Below are positions 8,430 to 15,272 of a stretch of 32,950 nucleotides of DNA, piece after piece. The first letter of the stretch is position 1. Every line of letters begins with the position of its first letter. Position numbers and translations under genes: made by a program. The stretch comes from Candidatus Omnitrophota bacterium. GTDB lineage: Bacteria; Omnitrophota; Gorgyraeia; Gorgyraeales; Gorgyraeaceae. The stretch covers positions 1 to 32,950 of the forward strand of contig DNHS01000025.1 of the NCBI GenBank assembly GCA_003485765.1. Direction: 5' to 3'. The notes under the pieces are model-generated. The model was not told where the DNA came from. It worked only from the letters and a program-made list of their open reading frames with translations, and did no database searches.

Positions 8430-9002
8430 TTATTTCTTGTTTAAACTCAAATTTGCAGGCCTTACGTCTATTTTCACCTTTGGTTTATAATAGTTCTCAC
8501 CGTCTTTAGTAAAAAACCCTTGATTTCCGAGAGCTGTTTCCCATTTATCGATCTCTCTCTGCTGTCTTATCCGTTCCTCGCGCTGCTCTATCCTGTCATC
8601 TCTCATTTCTAACTTGACCTGGCGTATTGCTTTTTTAAGTTCGCTAAGAGAGTGAAACCTTGTCTCCACAGCTCTCTTTTCTTCTTGCAATAGAGCTATT
8701 TTATACTCAAGTCCTTGTTTTTCCTTAACTAATCTACTATTGTTACCCTTAAGGCCAAGGATTTTCTTATTTACAAAACTTAATTTACTATTGGCTGTCC
8801 TTAAACCCCTATCAGTCTTTATTAGTTCGCCTTTGGTAGTTTTTAATTCATCTTGAAGCCATGTCTTTTCTTTTTTCTCCTGAACTATCTGATCATAGGT
8901 TTTTCTAAGTTTTGCCCTGGTTTCAATGATATCCCTTCCCATTATAAAGAAAACCACGACTATTCCTATTGCAAGCAGTGTAAATTTTAAATTGTTTTTC
9001 AT
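8430..9002 (-). CDS. Membrane-anchored coiled-coil protein, function unknown
   Basis: This 190-residue protein starts with one hydrophobic segment (about 7-23) that could anchor it in the inner membrane. It continues with a long heptad-like, highly charged helix rich in Lys, Glu, Leu and Arg (about 28-155), then a short tail with FTKDGENYYKP. I do not recognise a family. A local sigma70-type promoter overlaps the end of the upstream pseudopilin gene, and a GAGAGG ribosome site (9017-9012) sits about 9 nt before the ATG. Its position after the pseudopilins suggests, weakly, a cell-envelope role. It ends 16 nt before the candidate aldolase ATG at 8413. Confidence 0.7.
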   Translation of the reverse strand: MKNNLKFTLLAIGIVVVFFIMGRDIIETRAKLRKTYDQIVQEKKEKTWLQDELKTTKGELIKTDRGLRTANSKLSFVNKKILGLKGNNSRLVKEKQGLEYKIALLQEEKRAVETRFHSLSELKKAIRQVKLEMRDDRIEQREERIRQQREIDKWETALGNQGFFTKDGENYYKPKVKIDVRPANLSLNKK

Positions 9003-9020
9003 CTAAAATAACCTCTCATT

Positions 9021-9047
9021 CTATGAAAATATCATGAAAATTCATAG
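9021..9047 (-). repeat. Inverted repeat in the leader of the coiled-coil gene
   Basis: CTATGAA (9021-9027) and TTCATAG (9041-9047) are exact reverse complements. Between and across them ATGAAAAT occurs twice (9023-9030 and 9034-9041). The element lies just after the expected transcription start of the local promoter. It could be an operator or a weak RNA hairpin; it has no T-run to make it a terminator. Confidence 0.35.
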
Positions 9048-9052
9048 GAATT

Positions 9053-9081
9053 ATTCTACTACATAACCTTATTTATGTCAA
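9053..9081 (-). promoter_or_regulatory. Sigma70-type promoter for the membrane coiled-coil gene
   Basis: The minus strand shows consensus TTGACA (9081-9076), a 17-nt spacer and TAGAAT (9058-9053). It overlaps the stop codon of the pseudopilin gene and lies about 51 nt upstream of the ATG at 9002, giving a leadered transcript with its own ribosome site. It may allow the coiled-coil protein and aldolase to be expressed apart from the long operon. Confidence 0.55.
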
Positions 9082-9554
9082 TTTATAGTGATTTTTCCAG
9101 TAGCCCCTGTCACAGAGATTGTCCTGGAACCGCCTTGTTTATCGGTAAATGTAACTGACCCGCTGGCCCCTTCTACTGACCCGGATGAATTGAATGTTAC
9201 CCTGTCGTTTTCAAATGTAACAGGGTCGGCTTCTCCATTGCCTTTTATCTCGAATTTTATTGGGCCTGGAAGATAATATTTTTTTTCATAAACATGATTA
9301 GCCTCATCTTCTATCCAATACTGGCTTTTTTTAACATCAAAAACTATTGAATAGTTTTTTCTGAATGTTACAGCGTTACTCCTAGCCACACGCATTATTC
9401 CTACAATAGCCCTGGCAGTTGTTTTTACCCTGAGGCCTTTCCCAAAACCTGCCGTAAATGGCACTGACATAGCCATGATCATTGCTATTATCGCAAGCAC
9501 TATTAGCATTTCGACCAAAGTAAAAGCGCGTCTATTACCAATTACGGATGTCAT
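9078..9554 (-). CDS. GspH/FimT-type pseudopilin
   Basis: From ATG 9554 the protein has 158 residues. It starts with a short basic leader and the prepilin-type motif RRA-FTLVEMLIVLAIIAM, with the conserved Glu at +5 and a hydrophobic helix. The body is a beta-rich domain with RAIVGIMRVARSNAVTFRKNY, typical of GspH/FimT minor pseudopilins. The residue before the predicted cleavage site is Ala rather than the usual Gly, which may reduce prepilin peptidase processing. The frame is open further upstream, but ATG 9554 fits the leader length, has GGGA upstream, and gives a 20-nt overlap with the GspG-like gene. The product is a likely minor component of a type II secretion or type IV pilus-like filament in the inner membrane. 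Confidence 0.8.
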   Translation of the reverse strand: MTSVIGNRRAFTLVEMLIVLAIIAMIMAMSVPFTAGFGKGLRVKTTARAIVGIMRVARSNAVTFRKNYSIVFDVKKSQYWIEDEANHVYEKKYYLPGPIKFEIKGNGEADPVTFENDRVTFNSSGSVEGASGSVTFTDKQGGSRTISVTGATGKITIN

Positions 9555-9969
9555 CTTTGTCGTTCCCGTCTCCTGTACCATTGGGGCCTTTGGAATACAG
9601 GTCATAAAAAGAAGCATTATTTTTACCAGGGTTTACATATACAAAAGCATTACCCCATGCGTCTAAATATTCCCCGTTTCCGTCTAGTTCATCTTTTCTA
9701 ATTTGAATATAGGGCCCGCTCCAATCAGTATCTCCAGGATCTACAGTAAGAGCTGCTACAAGGGTCTTATTATCAGCGCCTGGGTAATTTCCCATATCTG
9801 TCTCGTGCATGCTTATAGCTGTTTCCATGCTTGCTATCTGCGCTTTTGCCTTAGTAACTGCCCCGCGTTTTCTAGCCTGCTGCGCTCCGCTTACTACCAT
9901 CCCAGCAAGTATTGCTATAATAGCAATAACGACCAGCAGTTCCATCAATGTAAAGCCCTTGTTCTTCAT
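9535..9969 (-). CDS. gspG: GspG-type major pseudopilin
   Basis: This 144-residue protein opens with MKNKG-FTLMELLVVIAIIAIL, a textbook class III signal: Gly at -1, Phe at +1 and Glu at +5. The C-terminal domain carries the GspG signatures DAWGNAFVY and YSKGPNGTGDGNDKDDI, the latter resembling the calcium-binding loop of GspG. Such proteins form the periplasmic pseudopilus after cleavage and methylation by a prepilin peptidase, which is not encoded here. It follows two GspE-type ATPases and overlaps the GspH-like gene, supporting one secretion or pilus module. The platform protein GspF/PilC and the outer-membrane secretin are absent from this window. The symbol is by family; a role in a type IV pilus-like system cannot be excluded. 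Confidence 0.85.
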   Translation of the reverse strand: MKNKGFTLMELLVVIAIIAILAGMVVSGAQQARKRGAVTKAKAQIASMETAISMHETDMGNYPGADNKTLVAALTVDPGDTDWSGPYIQIRKDELDGNGEYLDAWGNAFVYVNPGKNNASFYDLYSKGPNGTGDGNDKDDIRNW

Positions 9970-9999
9970 AATACCTCCCTCTCTGTAGTTCTACGATTG

Positions 10000-11538
10000 T
10001 TACGCATATTCTTTTGTCTCTCTTAAAACTTCCTCAATGGTTGTAATTCCTTCAATAACCTTTTTGAGCCCGTTTTCCCGTAGGGTTTTCATGCCTGCGT
10101 CGCATGCTGCGTTTCGTATGGCAGACAAACTTTCATGCTTTATAACAAGATCCCTGATTCTGTCATCTACTATAAGCAACTCGTACAAACCTGTGCGGCC
10201 TTTATAACCAGAACTATTACATTCTGAGCAGCCAGCTCCCTTATAAAATTTCATGTCTTCCATTTTCTCTTTTGATATGCCAAACTCTGATACCTCTTGT
10301 TCTGATGGTTTGTATTCTTTTTTGCATTTAACGCAAATTTTCCTGACAAGCCTCTGTGCAAGCACTGCCCTGACAGTGGATGTTATTAAAAAAGGTTCCA
10401 CGCCCATATCTACAAGCCTTGTAACAGCGCCTGGCGAATCATTTGTATGCAGTGTGCTGAAAACAAGATGGCCTGTAAGGGCTGATTGAACAGCTATTTC
10501 CGCTGTTTCAGCGTCCCTTATTTCTCCCACCATTATAATATCAGGGTCCTGCCTTAAGATATGCCTTAGTGTCCTTGCAAAAGTAAGGTCTATCTTTGTA
10601 TTTATGGCAACTTGTATAATACCTTCTATGTCATATTCAACAGGGTCTTCAGTGGTTATTATTTTATAATCTATTTTATTTATCTCACGCAGACAGGAAT
10701 AGAGCGTAGTGGTTTTTCCGCTCCCAGTAGGCCCTGTAGTTAAAAAAATCCCATTTGGCCTTTTTATTATTTCCCTGATTTTTGATTTAATATCCTCATC
10801 CATGCCTATCTGATCCAGCGACAGGCTTACAACGCTTTTGTCAAGAACTCTCATGACAATGCTCTCGCCATAAAGCGTTGGAAGCGTAGAGACTCTCATA
10901 TCCACAGCCTTTCCTTCTACGTCCATCATTATCCTCCCATCCTGGGGAAGCCTGTTCTCTGCGACATCCAGATTTGCCATGACTTTAATCCTTGAGCTTA
11001 TTGCAAGGCTCAGGTCTCTGGGAGGATGCGCCGCATCGTAGCATATACCGTCTATCCTATACCGTATCTTATAGTCTTTTTCAAAAGGTTCAAAATGTAC
11101 ATCCGAAGCCTTTTCCCTTACAGCACGCAACAATATCATATTTAAAAGTTTTACGACAGGCGCGCACGAAGCTATTTCTTTTAATTTGTCAGCGTTGCTT
11201 TCTGCTTTACCTGCAACAGGGATCTTGCATGTTGATTTTTCCGCCTCATCTATGACTTCACCCAGAGATTCCTCTTCTTTGCCATAATATTGTTCTATAG
11301 CCTTCTTTATGTCGTCCTCTTTTGCAGTCACCATCCTGATGCTTAAACCTGACACAAAACGTAAATCGTCTACGAGCCTCGTGTTCGAAGGGTCACTGCT
11401 AGCCACGACAACAGAATCTCTCTCGATTTTAACAGGCATTACATTGTAAAATCTTGCTGTAGAGGCTGAAACCTTATTTATGGCAGCTCTTTCTATGTTT
11501 ATTTTTGATAAATCTATAGCGTCTATATTATCAGGCAT
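10000..11538 (-). CDS. GspE/PilB-type secretion or pilus-assembly ATPase (second copy)
   Basis: This 512-residue protein has a shortened N-terminal domain and then the secretion ATPase core. It shows Walker A GPTGSGKT (269-276), Asp box TTEDPVEYD (295-303), Walker B region DPDIIMVGEIRDAET (331-345), His box TGHLVFSTLHTND (355-367) and a four-Cys zinc module (Cys402, 405, 437, 440). The family forms cytoplasmic hexamers that power pseudopilus or pilus assembly. It overlaps the upstream paralogue by 8 nt and precedes the GspG-like gene by 30 nt. The family commonly has one ATPase per system, so the tandem pair may serve two machines or form a mixed assembly. Its N-terminal region lacks the clear paired helices seen in the upstream copy. 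Confidence 0.9.
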   Translation of the reverse strand: MPDNIDAIDLSKINIERAAINKVSASTARFYNVMPVKIERDSVVVASSDPSNTRLVDDLRFVSGLSIRMVTAKEDDIKKAIEQYYGKEEESLGEVIDEAEKSTCKIPVAGKAESNADKLKEIASCAPVVKLLNMILLRAVREKASDVHFEPFEKDYKIRYRIDGICYDAAHPPRDLSLAISSRIKVMANLDVAENRLPQDGRIMMDVEGKAVDMRVSTLPTLYGESIVMRVLDKSVVSLSLDQIGMDEDIKSKIREIIKRPNGIFLTTGPTGSGKTTTLYSCLREINKIDYKIITTEDPVEYDIEGIIQVAINTKIDLTFARTLRHILRQDPDIIMVGEIRDAETAEIAVQSALTGHLVFSTLHTNDSPGAVTRLVDMGVEPFLITSTVRAVLAQRLVRKICVKCKKEYKPSEQEVSEFGISKEKMEDMKFYKGAGCSECNSSGYKGRTGLYELLIVDDRIRDLVIKHESLSAIRNAACDAGMKTLRENGLKKVIEGITTIEEVLRETKEYA

Positions 11539-13198
11539 CTTGTGTTACCCTTAAAACTTCTTCAATGGTTGTATGGCCGCGTTTTACTTTTTCCATACCG
11601 TCTTCTTTTAATGTCCGCATCCCGAATTCTCTTGCCTTTTTACACAGGACAGCACTGGGGGCGTTTTCCAGCACTAATTCTCTTAAGCTGTCGTTCATTA
11701 CCAGAAGTTCATATATGCCCATCCTGCCTTTAAAACCCGTGTCATTACAGGCAGAACAACCCTTGCCCTTATAGAGCTCAAGATCTTTTAACTGGCCAGG
11801 AACAATAGAAAGCATAACCATCTCTTCTTTTGAAGGCTGATAAACTTCTCTGCAAGATGGGCATATTGTCCTTACCAGTCTCTGAGCGAGGATACCCTGG
11901 ACTGTAGAAGCTGCCAGATAGGGCTTTATGCCCATATCTGCTAATCTCATAATAGCTCCTGCTGCGTCGTTTGTATGAAGCGTGCTGAAAATAAGATGGC
12001 CTGTAAGGGCTGATTGAACAGCTATTTCTGCTGTTTCCAGATCCCTTATTTCTCCTACCATTATAATATCAGGCGCCTGTCTTAGCATTGAACGCAGGCC
12101 GCTCGCAAACGTAAGATTAATCTGAGGTTTTACCTGAACCTGGTTTATGCCGTCTAATTGATATTCTACAGGATCTTCGATTGTAATGACTTTTCTCTCT
12201 TTTTGATTTATATGGCTAAGGGTTGCGTATAATGTAGTGGTTTTCCCGCTTCCCGTAGGACCTGTGACTAGGATCATTCCATTTGGAAGATTAATCAATC
12301 TCTCAAAATCACGCCTATTTTCTGGAAGAAATCCCATATCTTCCAATCCTACCATAAAACTGCTTTTATCAAGAATCCTCATTACCACGCTTTCTCCGTG
12401 TATTGCAGGCAAAGTAGAAACCCTTAGGTCTAGTTCCTTGTTTTCCAGGGCAAGTTTTATCCTTCCGTCCTGAGGAAGCCTTTTTTCTGCTATGTCCATT
12501 CCTGCCATAATTTTTAACCTGCTTATAATTGAACCTTGCAGTCTTTTGGGAGGACCCTGTATTTCATGCAGCACACCGTCAATCCTATACCTGATCCGGA
12601 ATTTATGCTCTAAAGGCTCTACATGGATATCACTCGCCCTTCTCTTTAATGCCTCTTCTATCAGCATGTTTACCAATTTTATAACAGGCGCGTCGTCATC
12701 GCCTTTTGCGTCCTTGATATCTTCTGATAATTTGCTTAAGTCGCTATGCAGCGTTTCCTTTTGTTTAGATGTGTAAAGTTCTGCCAGCGCTTTATCTATA
12801 TCAGCCTGATCAGCAAGCGTCATATCTACGCTAAGGCTTGTTATCCTTTCAAAAAAATCACTCGCAAGAAAATTAATAGGATCGTCTGTTGCAAGAAAAA
12901 GCGTCTTGGCTTGAAGCTTGAAAGGGACTATTCTGTGGCTGACTGCAAGCTGCGGAGAGATGGTATTAACTGCTTTCAAATCAATGTGGTCTATTTGAAT
13001 TGCCAAGGGGAGGATGCCTAGCTGAGGTATTAGGGCATTTCCAACGTTTTCGCTTGATACATAACCTAACCTGACCATTATCTTAGCAAGCCGTTCCTTG
13101 GTATTAAATTGTTCGTCAAGCGCTCTCTGAATCTTTTGATCGTCAAGAAGCCCTATATTTTTTACAATTTCTTTCACTATCTCGCGCTGTCTTTTCAT
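11531..13198 (-). CDS. GspE/PilB-type secretion or pilus-assembly ATPase (first copy)
   Basis: This 555-residue protein carries an N-terminal MshEN-like region (about 10-145, with ALDEQ and RLGYVSSENVGNAL), a fold that binds cyclic di-GMP in some relatives. Its ATPase core has Walker A GPTGSGKT (313-320), ITIEDPVEYQ (338-347), APDIIMVGEIRDLET (375-389), TGHLIFSTLHTND (399-411) and the zinc cysteines 446, 449, 481 and 484. It is closely related to the next gene over the core but longer at the N-terminus. Its ATG overlaps the stop of the LarC-like gene by 4 nt, so it is translated as part of the long operon. A role in energising a type II secretion or type IV pilus-like machine is secure by family; which machine is not. 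Cyclic di-GMP control is inference. Confidence 0.9.
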   Translation of the reverse strand: MKRQREIVKEIVKNIGLLDDQKIQRALDEQFNTKERLAKIMVRLGYVSSENVGNALIPQLGILPLAIQIDHIDLKAVNTISPQLAVSHRIVPFKLQAKTLFLATDDPINFLASDFFERITSLSVDMTLADQADIDKALAELYTSKQKETLHSDLSKLSEDIKDAKGDDDAPVIKLVNMLIEEALKRRASDIHVEPLEHKFRIRYRIDGVLHEIQGPPKRLQGSIISRLKIMAGMDIAEKRLPQDGRIKLALENKELDLRVSTLPAIHGESVVMRILDKSSFMVGLEDMGFLPENRRDFERLINLPNGMILVTGPTGSGKTTTLYATLSHINQKERKVITIEDPVEYQLDGINQVQVKPQINLTFASGLRSMLRQAPDIIMVGEIRDLETAEIAVQSALTGHLIFSTLHTNDAAGAIMRLADMGIKPYLAASTVQGILAQRLVRTICPSCREVYQPSKEEMVMLSIVPGQLKDLELYKGKGCSACNDTGFKGRMGIYELLVMNDSLRELVLENAPSAVLCKKAREFGMRTLKEDGMEKVKRGHTTIEEVLRVTQDA

Positions 13199-13617
13199 AT
13201 AATATTCTTAAGCGGGATATTTTTAGAAGCGATTTCGCGGCAATCATTATATTCAGGGGAAATCTTAACAAGCTCTTTGCCTATATAACCTTTATTTACC
13301 CTTATCTTTCCCCATTCGCCCTTATTCTCCCCTATTTTTCTCAATAGCTTCAACCTTTTTGCCTCATAATATCTTATCCCAAAACTAGTTGTTTCTCTGA
13401 AGATTATCTCTGCTATTTTTTTTAATTTGTTTTTCGGGATCAGCGCTGTGAGTAAAATACCAGGCCTTACCTTTTTCATCTGAACAGGGGTAAGAAATAC
13501 TTCTAACGCCCCTGCGCTATATAATTTCTCAAAAACTGTCTCGTATATGACAGGACTCATATCGTCTATATTTGTCTCCACAACGTATATGCTGTCTCTT
13601 AAAAATTTATCTTTCAT
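13195..13617 (-). CDS. LarC C-terminal domain protein (LarC2-like), nickel-pincer cofactor pathway
   Basis: The protein (about 140 residues from ATG 13617) matches only the C-terminal part of LarC: ETNIDDMSP, GALEVFLTPVQMKKVRPG and ETTSFGIRYYEAKR. LarC inserts nickel into the pyridinium dithio-acid mononucleotide to make the nickel-pincer cofactor of lactate racemase. In Lactobacillus plantarum full LarC is made from larC1 and larC2 by ribosomal frameshifting. Here the N-terminal LarC1 part (roughly 250 residues) is absent. The frame directly upstream is occupied by a palindrome (13628-13668) and then larB. A GTG further upstream at 13653 would translate half the palindrome, so I prefer ATG 13617. 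Whether the short form works alone or with a distant LarC1 is unknown. Confidence 0.8.
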   Translation of the reverse strand: MKDKFLRDSIYVVETNIDDMSPVIYETVFEKLYSAGALEVFLTPVQMKKVRPGILLTALIPKNKLKKIAEIIFRETTSFGIRYYEAKRLKLLRKIGENKGEWGKIRVNKGYIGKELVKISPEYNDCREIASKNIPLKNII

Positions 13618-13627
13618 AATGCCTATT

Positions 13628-13668
13628 CTAACTTTACAAATGGCGCCAGGCACGAATTGTAAAGTTAG
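13628..13668. repeat. Palindromic element between larB and the LarC2-like gene
   Basis: CTAACTTTACAA (13628-13639) and TTGTAAAGTTAG (13657-13668) are perfect 12-bp reverse complements around a 17-nt centre that contains TGGCGCCA. There is no T-run, so it is not a normal terminator. The form suggests a dispersed palindromic (REP/MITE-like) repeat, but no second copy is in this window. It sits exactly where LarC1 would be expected. Confidence 0.65.
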
Positions 13669-13672
13669 GTTT

Positions 13673-14416
13673 TTATTTATTTATTAAACTCGCAAAATAG
13701 CCTGCTCCGAAGCCATTGTCAATATTTACAACCACTACTCCTGGCGCGCAGGAATTCATCATTGTAAGTAAAGGCGCTATGCCTTTGAAACTGGAACCAT
13801 AACCAACGCTTGTAGGCACTGCAATAACAGGCTTGTCAGTAAGCCCGCCGATCACGCTTCCCAGAGCGCCCTCCATACCGGCTACTACTATAATAACATT
13901 GGCCTTTGAAATTTCAGGCACCTTATCCAGTAAGCGATGTATTCCTGCAACGCCTACATCGTAAATAGTTTTTACCCTGTTCCCCATGACTTCAAGAGTA
14001 ATCCTGGCTTCTTCAGCCACAGGGATATCGCTTGTTCCGGCTGTTAGTATTAAAACTGTTTTCTTGTTTTTTAATCTAGCCTTCTTCAAATATATAACCC
14101 TTCCAAACTCATTATATTTTAAAGCAGGAAAATCTTTCTTTAAAAAATCATATAAACGCTTACTGGCGCGTGTAAGGAGTAGATGACTCTTGTGCTTTAA
14201 AAGGACATTTGTTATTTTCTTTACCTGATCAGGGGTTTTATTTTCACAATAAATAACTTCGCCAAAACCTTTGCGAAAAGCCCTGTGGTGGTCCAATCTG
14301 ACAAATTCCATGTTTTCATAAGGAAGATTTTTAAGCGCCTTAAAAGCGCGGGCTACGGATATCTTTTTAGAATAAAGCTTGCCCAATAGTCCTTTTAAAT
14401 ATCTTGAAGAATACAT
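13673..14416 (-). CDS. larB: LarB, nicotinate dinucleotide carboxylase/hydrolase of the nickel-pincer pathway
   Basis: This 247-residue protein has the LarB layout: a helical N-terminal part (about 1-90) with RAFRKGFGEVIYCENK, then a PurE-like Rossmann domain with ILTAGTSDIPVAEEA, YDVGVAGIHRLL, VVAGMEGALGSVIGGL, IAVPTSVGYG and NIDNGFGAGYFA. LarB carboxylates nicotinic acid adenine dinucleotide and cleaves off AMP, the first step of nickel-pincer cofactor synthesis. It is often called a PurE-related protein in annotations. It is followed by a gene for only the second half of LarC, and LarE and the lactate racemase LarA are not in this window. It starts 2 nt after the upstream HTH gene, with no evident strong ribosome site. 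Confidence 0.9.
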   Translation of the reverse strand: MYSSRYLKGLLGKLYSKKISVARAFKALKNLPYENMEFVRLDHHRAFRKGFGEVIYCENKTPDQVKKITNVLLKHKSHLLLTRASKRLYDFLKKDFPALKYNEFGRVIYLKKARLKNKKTVLILTAGTSDIPVAEEARITLEVMGNRVKTIYDVGVAGIHRLLDKVPEISKANVIIVVAGMEGALGSVIGGLTDKPVIAVPTSVGYGSSFKGIAPLLTMMNSCAPGVVVVNIDNGFGAGYFASLINK

Positions 14417-14418
14417 TT

Positions 14419-14718
14419 TTATGTTTTTTTAAATATAAAATAAAGTATTACTGCTATTACAACACAGGAATAAATGTAAAAATCATTGAAATAGAAAAAA
14501 TCCCTGATGTTTTCAAAACTATTGCTGCTGTAGTTTTTACCGCCTTTTGTTACGCCTTTTCTACGGTATGTCTCCAGGTCATCCACCTTAAATCTGGTGT
14601 ATATGCCGCCTATCTTATATGCGGTAATTTGATGAGCTTTAGATAAATTATTTAATTCATCTTCTGTTATGCTCAGATAATTTGCCGCTTCCTTTGAAGT
14701 CAAAAAACGCTTCATCAT
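14419..14718 (-). CDS. Membrane-tethered excisionase/MerR-type HTH protein
   Basis: From ATG 14718 the protein has 99 residues. Residues 4-53 form an excisionase-family winged-helix motif: LTSKEAANYLSITEDEL, then YKIGG, RFKVDDLETYRR. After a short linker, a hydrophobic segment (about 79-96) ending in Lys-Lys forms a C-terminal membrane anchor. This would be a DNA-binding domain held at the cytoplasmic face of the inner membrane. The start overlaps the stop of the bactofilin-HTH gene as ATGA, implying translational coupling. Having the same DNA-binding fold in two coupled genes, one on a polymer and one on the membrane, suggests joint binding to DNA. The target is unknown. A plain transcription regulator is the alternative. 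Confidence 0.75.
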   Translation of the reverse strand: MMKRFLTSKEAANYLSITEDELNNLSKAHQITAYKIGGIYTRFKVDDLETYRRKGVTKGGKNYSSNSFENIRDFFYFNDFYIYSCVVIAVILYFIFKKT

Positions 14719-15233
14719 TTTGTTTTTTCTTTCGCAATCCACTCTTCTATTTTTGGCCGTTCAAATTTCCAGTCATTGCCTTCTTTAAAAGCAGGAATTT
14801 TCCCTGAATTTGCCCATTCAAGTATATTAGAGATCTCTACCTCTAAATATCTTGCAAGCTCGTCTATATTAAAAACATTGCCTTTTAGGCTAGAGCCTGT
14901 AAGCATCTGGCATTTTCCATGAATAATGGCGCCTGTTTCTACGCTGAGATTTGGCGTGTTTATATCGCCTACTATATGGGCGCTGGAAAGAACTTTCAAA
15001 CTATTCGCAGCAACAATATTGCCTGTAAGTTTTCCGCCTATTATTATTTCATCGCCGGTTATATCTGCGCGAACCGAGGCATTTTCGCTTATTATAAGAC
15101 TACCTTTTGTATCAAGCTTGCCTTCAAAGCTGCCGTTTATCCTTAGATTCACAGGATCCTTGAACATGAGAGTCCCCTGCATGCCAGCATCTACATCCAA
15201 AATCTTCTTTTCATTCTTATCCCGCCTTAGCAT
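14715..15233 (-). CDS. Bactofilin fused to an excisionase-type DNA-binding domain
   Basis: This 172-residue protein has a bactofilin (DUF583) beta-helix at about 12-113, with repeating short strands: INGSFEGKL, ADITGDEIIIGGKLTGNI, AHIVGDINTPNLSVETGAIIHG. Bactofilins polymerise into cytoskeletal filaments that position proteins or the chromosome. Residues about 120-168 add a helix-turn-helix of the excisionase/MerR type: FNIDELARYLEVEISNILEW and PAFKEGNDWKFERPKIEEWI. Ordinary bactofilins end in a short disordered tail, so this fusion is unusual. It has a strong GGGAGGG site and is coupled by ATGA to a membrane-tethered HTH protein. I infer a DNA-binding filament. A role in chromosome or plasmid placement is a hypothesis. 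Confidence 0.8.
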   Translation of the reverse strand: MLRRDKNEKKILDVDAGMQGTLMFKDPVNLRINGSFEGKLDTKGSLIISENASVRADITGDEIIIGGKLTGNIVAANSLKVLSSAHIVGDINTPNLSVETGAIIHGKCQMLTGSSLKGNVFNIDELARYLEVEISNILEWANSGKIPAFKEGNDWKFERPKIEEWIAKEKTK

Positions 15234-15250
15234 ATATAAGCCCTCCCTTT

Positions 15251-15272
15251 TAATCGCGCGGTTCCGCGATTA
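15251..15272. repeat. Short GC-rich palindrome between mgtC-like and bactofilin genes
   Basis: TAATCGCG (15251-15258) and CGCGATTA (15265-15272) form an 8-bp perfect stem with a 6-nt loop. It begins at the stop codon of the mgtC-like gene and ends just before the GGGAGGG ribosome site of the bactofilin gene. No T-run follows on the minus strand, so it is not a convincing terminator. It may be a dispersed repeat or an RNA processing hairpin. Confidence 0.5.

Noticed and set aside
9900..9935. TATAAT-like string with repeated GCTATAATAGC inside the GspG-like gene
   Set aside because: It falls in codons for the conserved hydrophobic helix (Ile-Ala-Ile-Ile-Ala-Ile), so the AT-rich pattern is explained by the protein sequence. 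Similar matches in gatB and ctp were rejected for the same reason.
13195..13653. LarC2-like gene as the downstream half of a programmed frameshift, as in Lactobacillus larC1/larC2
   Set aside because: I looked for LarC1 in all frames upstream. The sequence before it is only a 41-nt palindrome and then the complete larB, so there is no upstream half to shift from.
15251..15272. GC-rich hairpin as a terminator splitting the gatC operon
   Set aside because: Only AAAA and then the ribosome site follow on the minus strand. Without a T-run, termination is unlikely.
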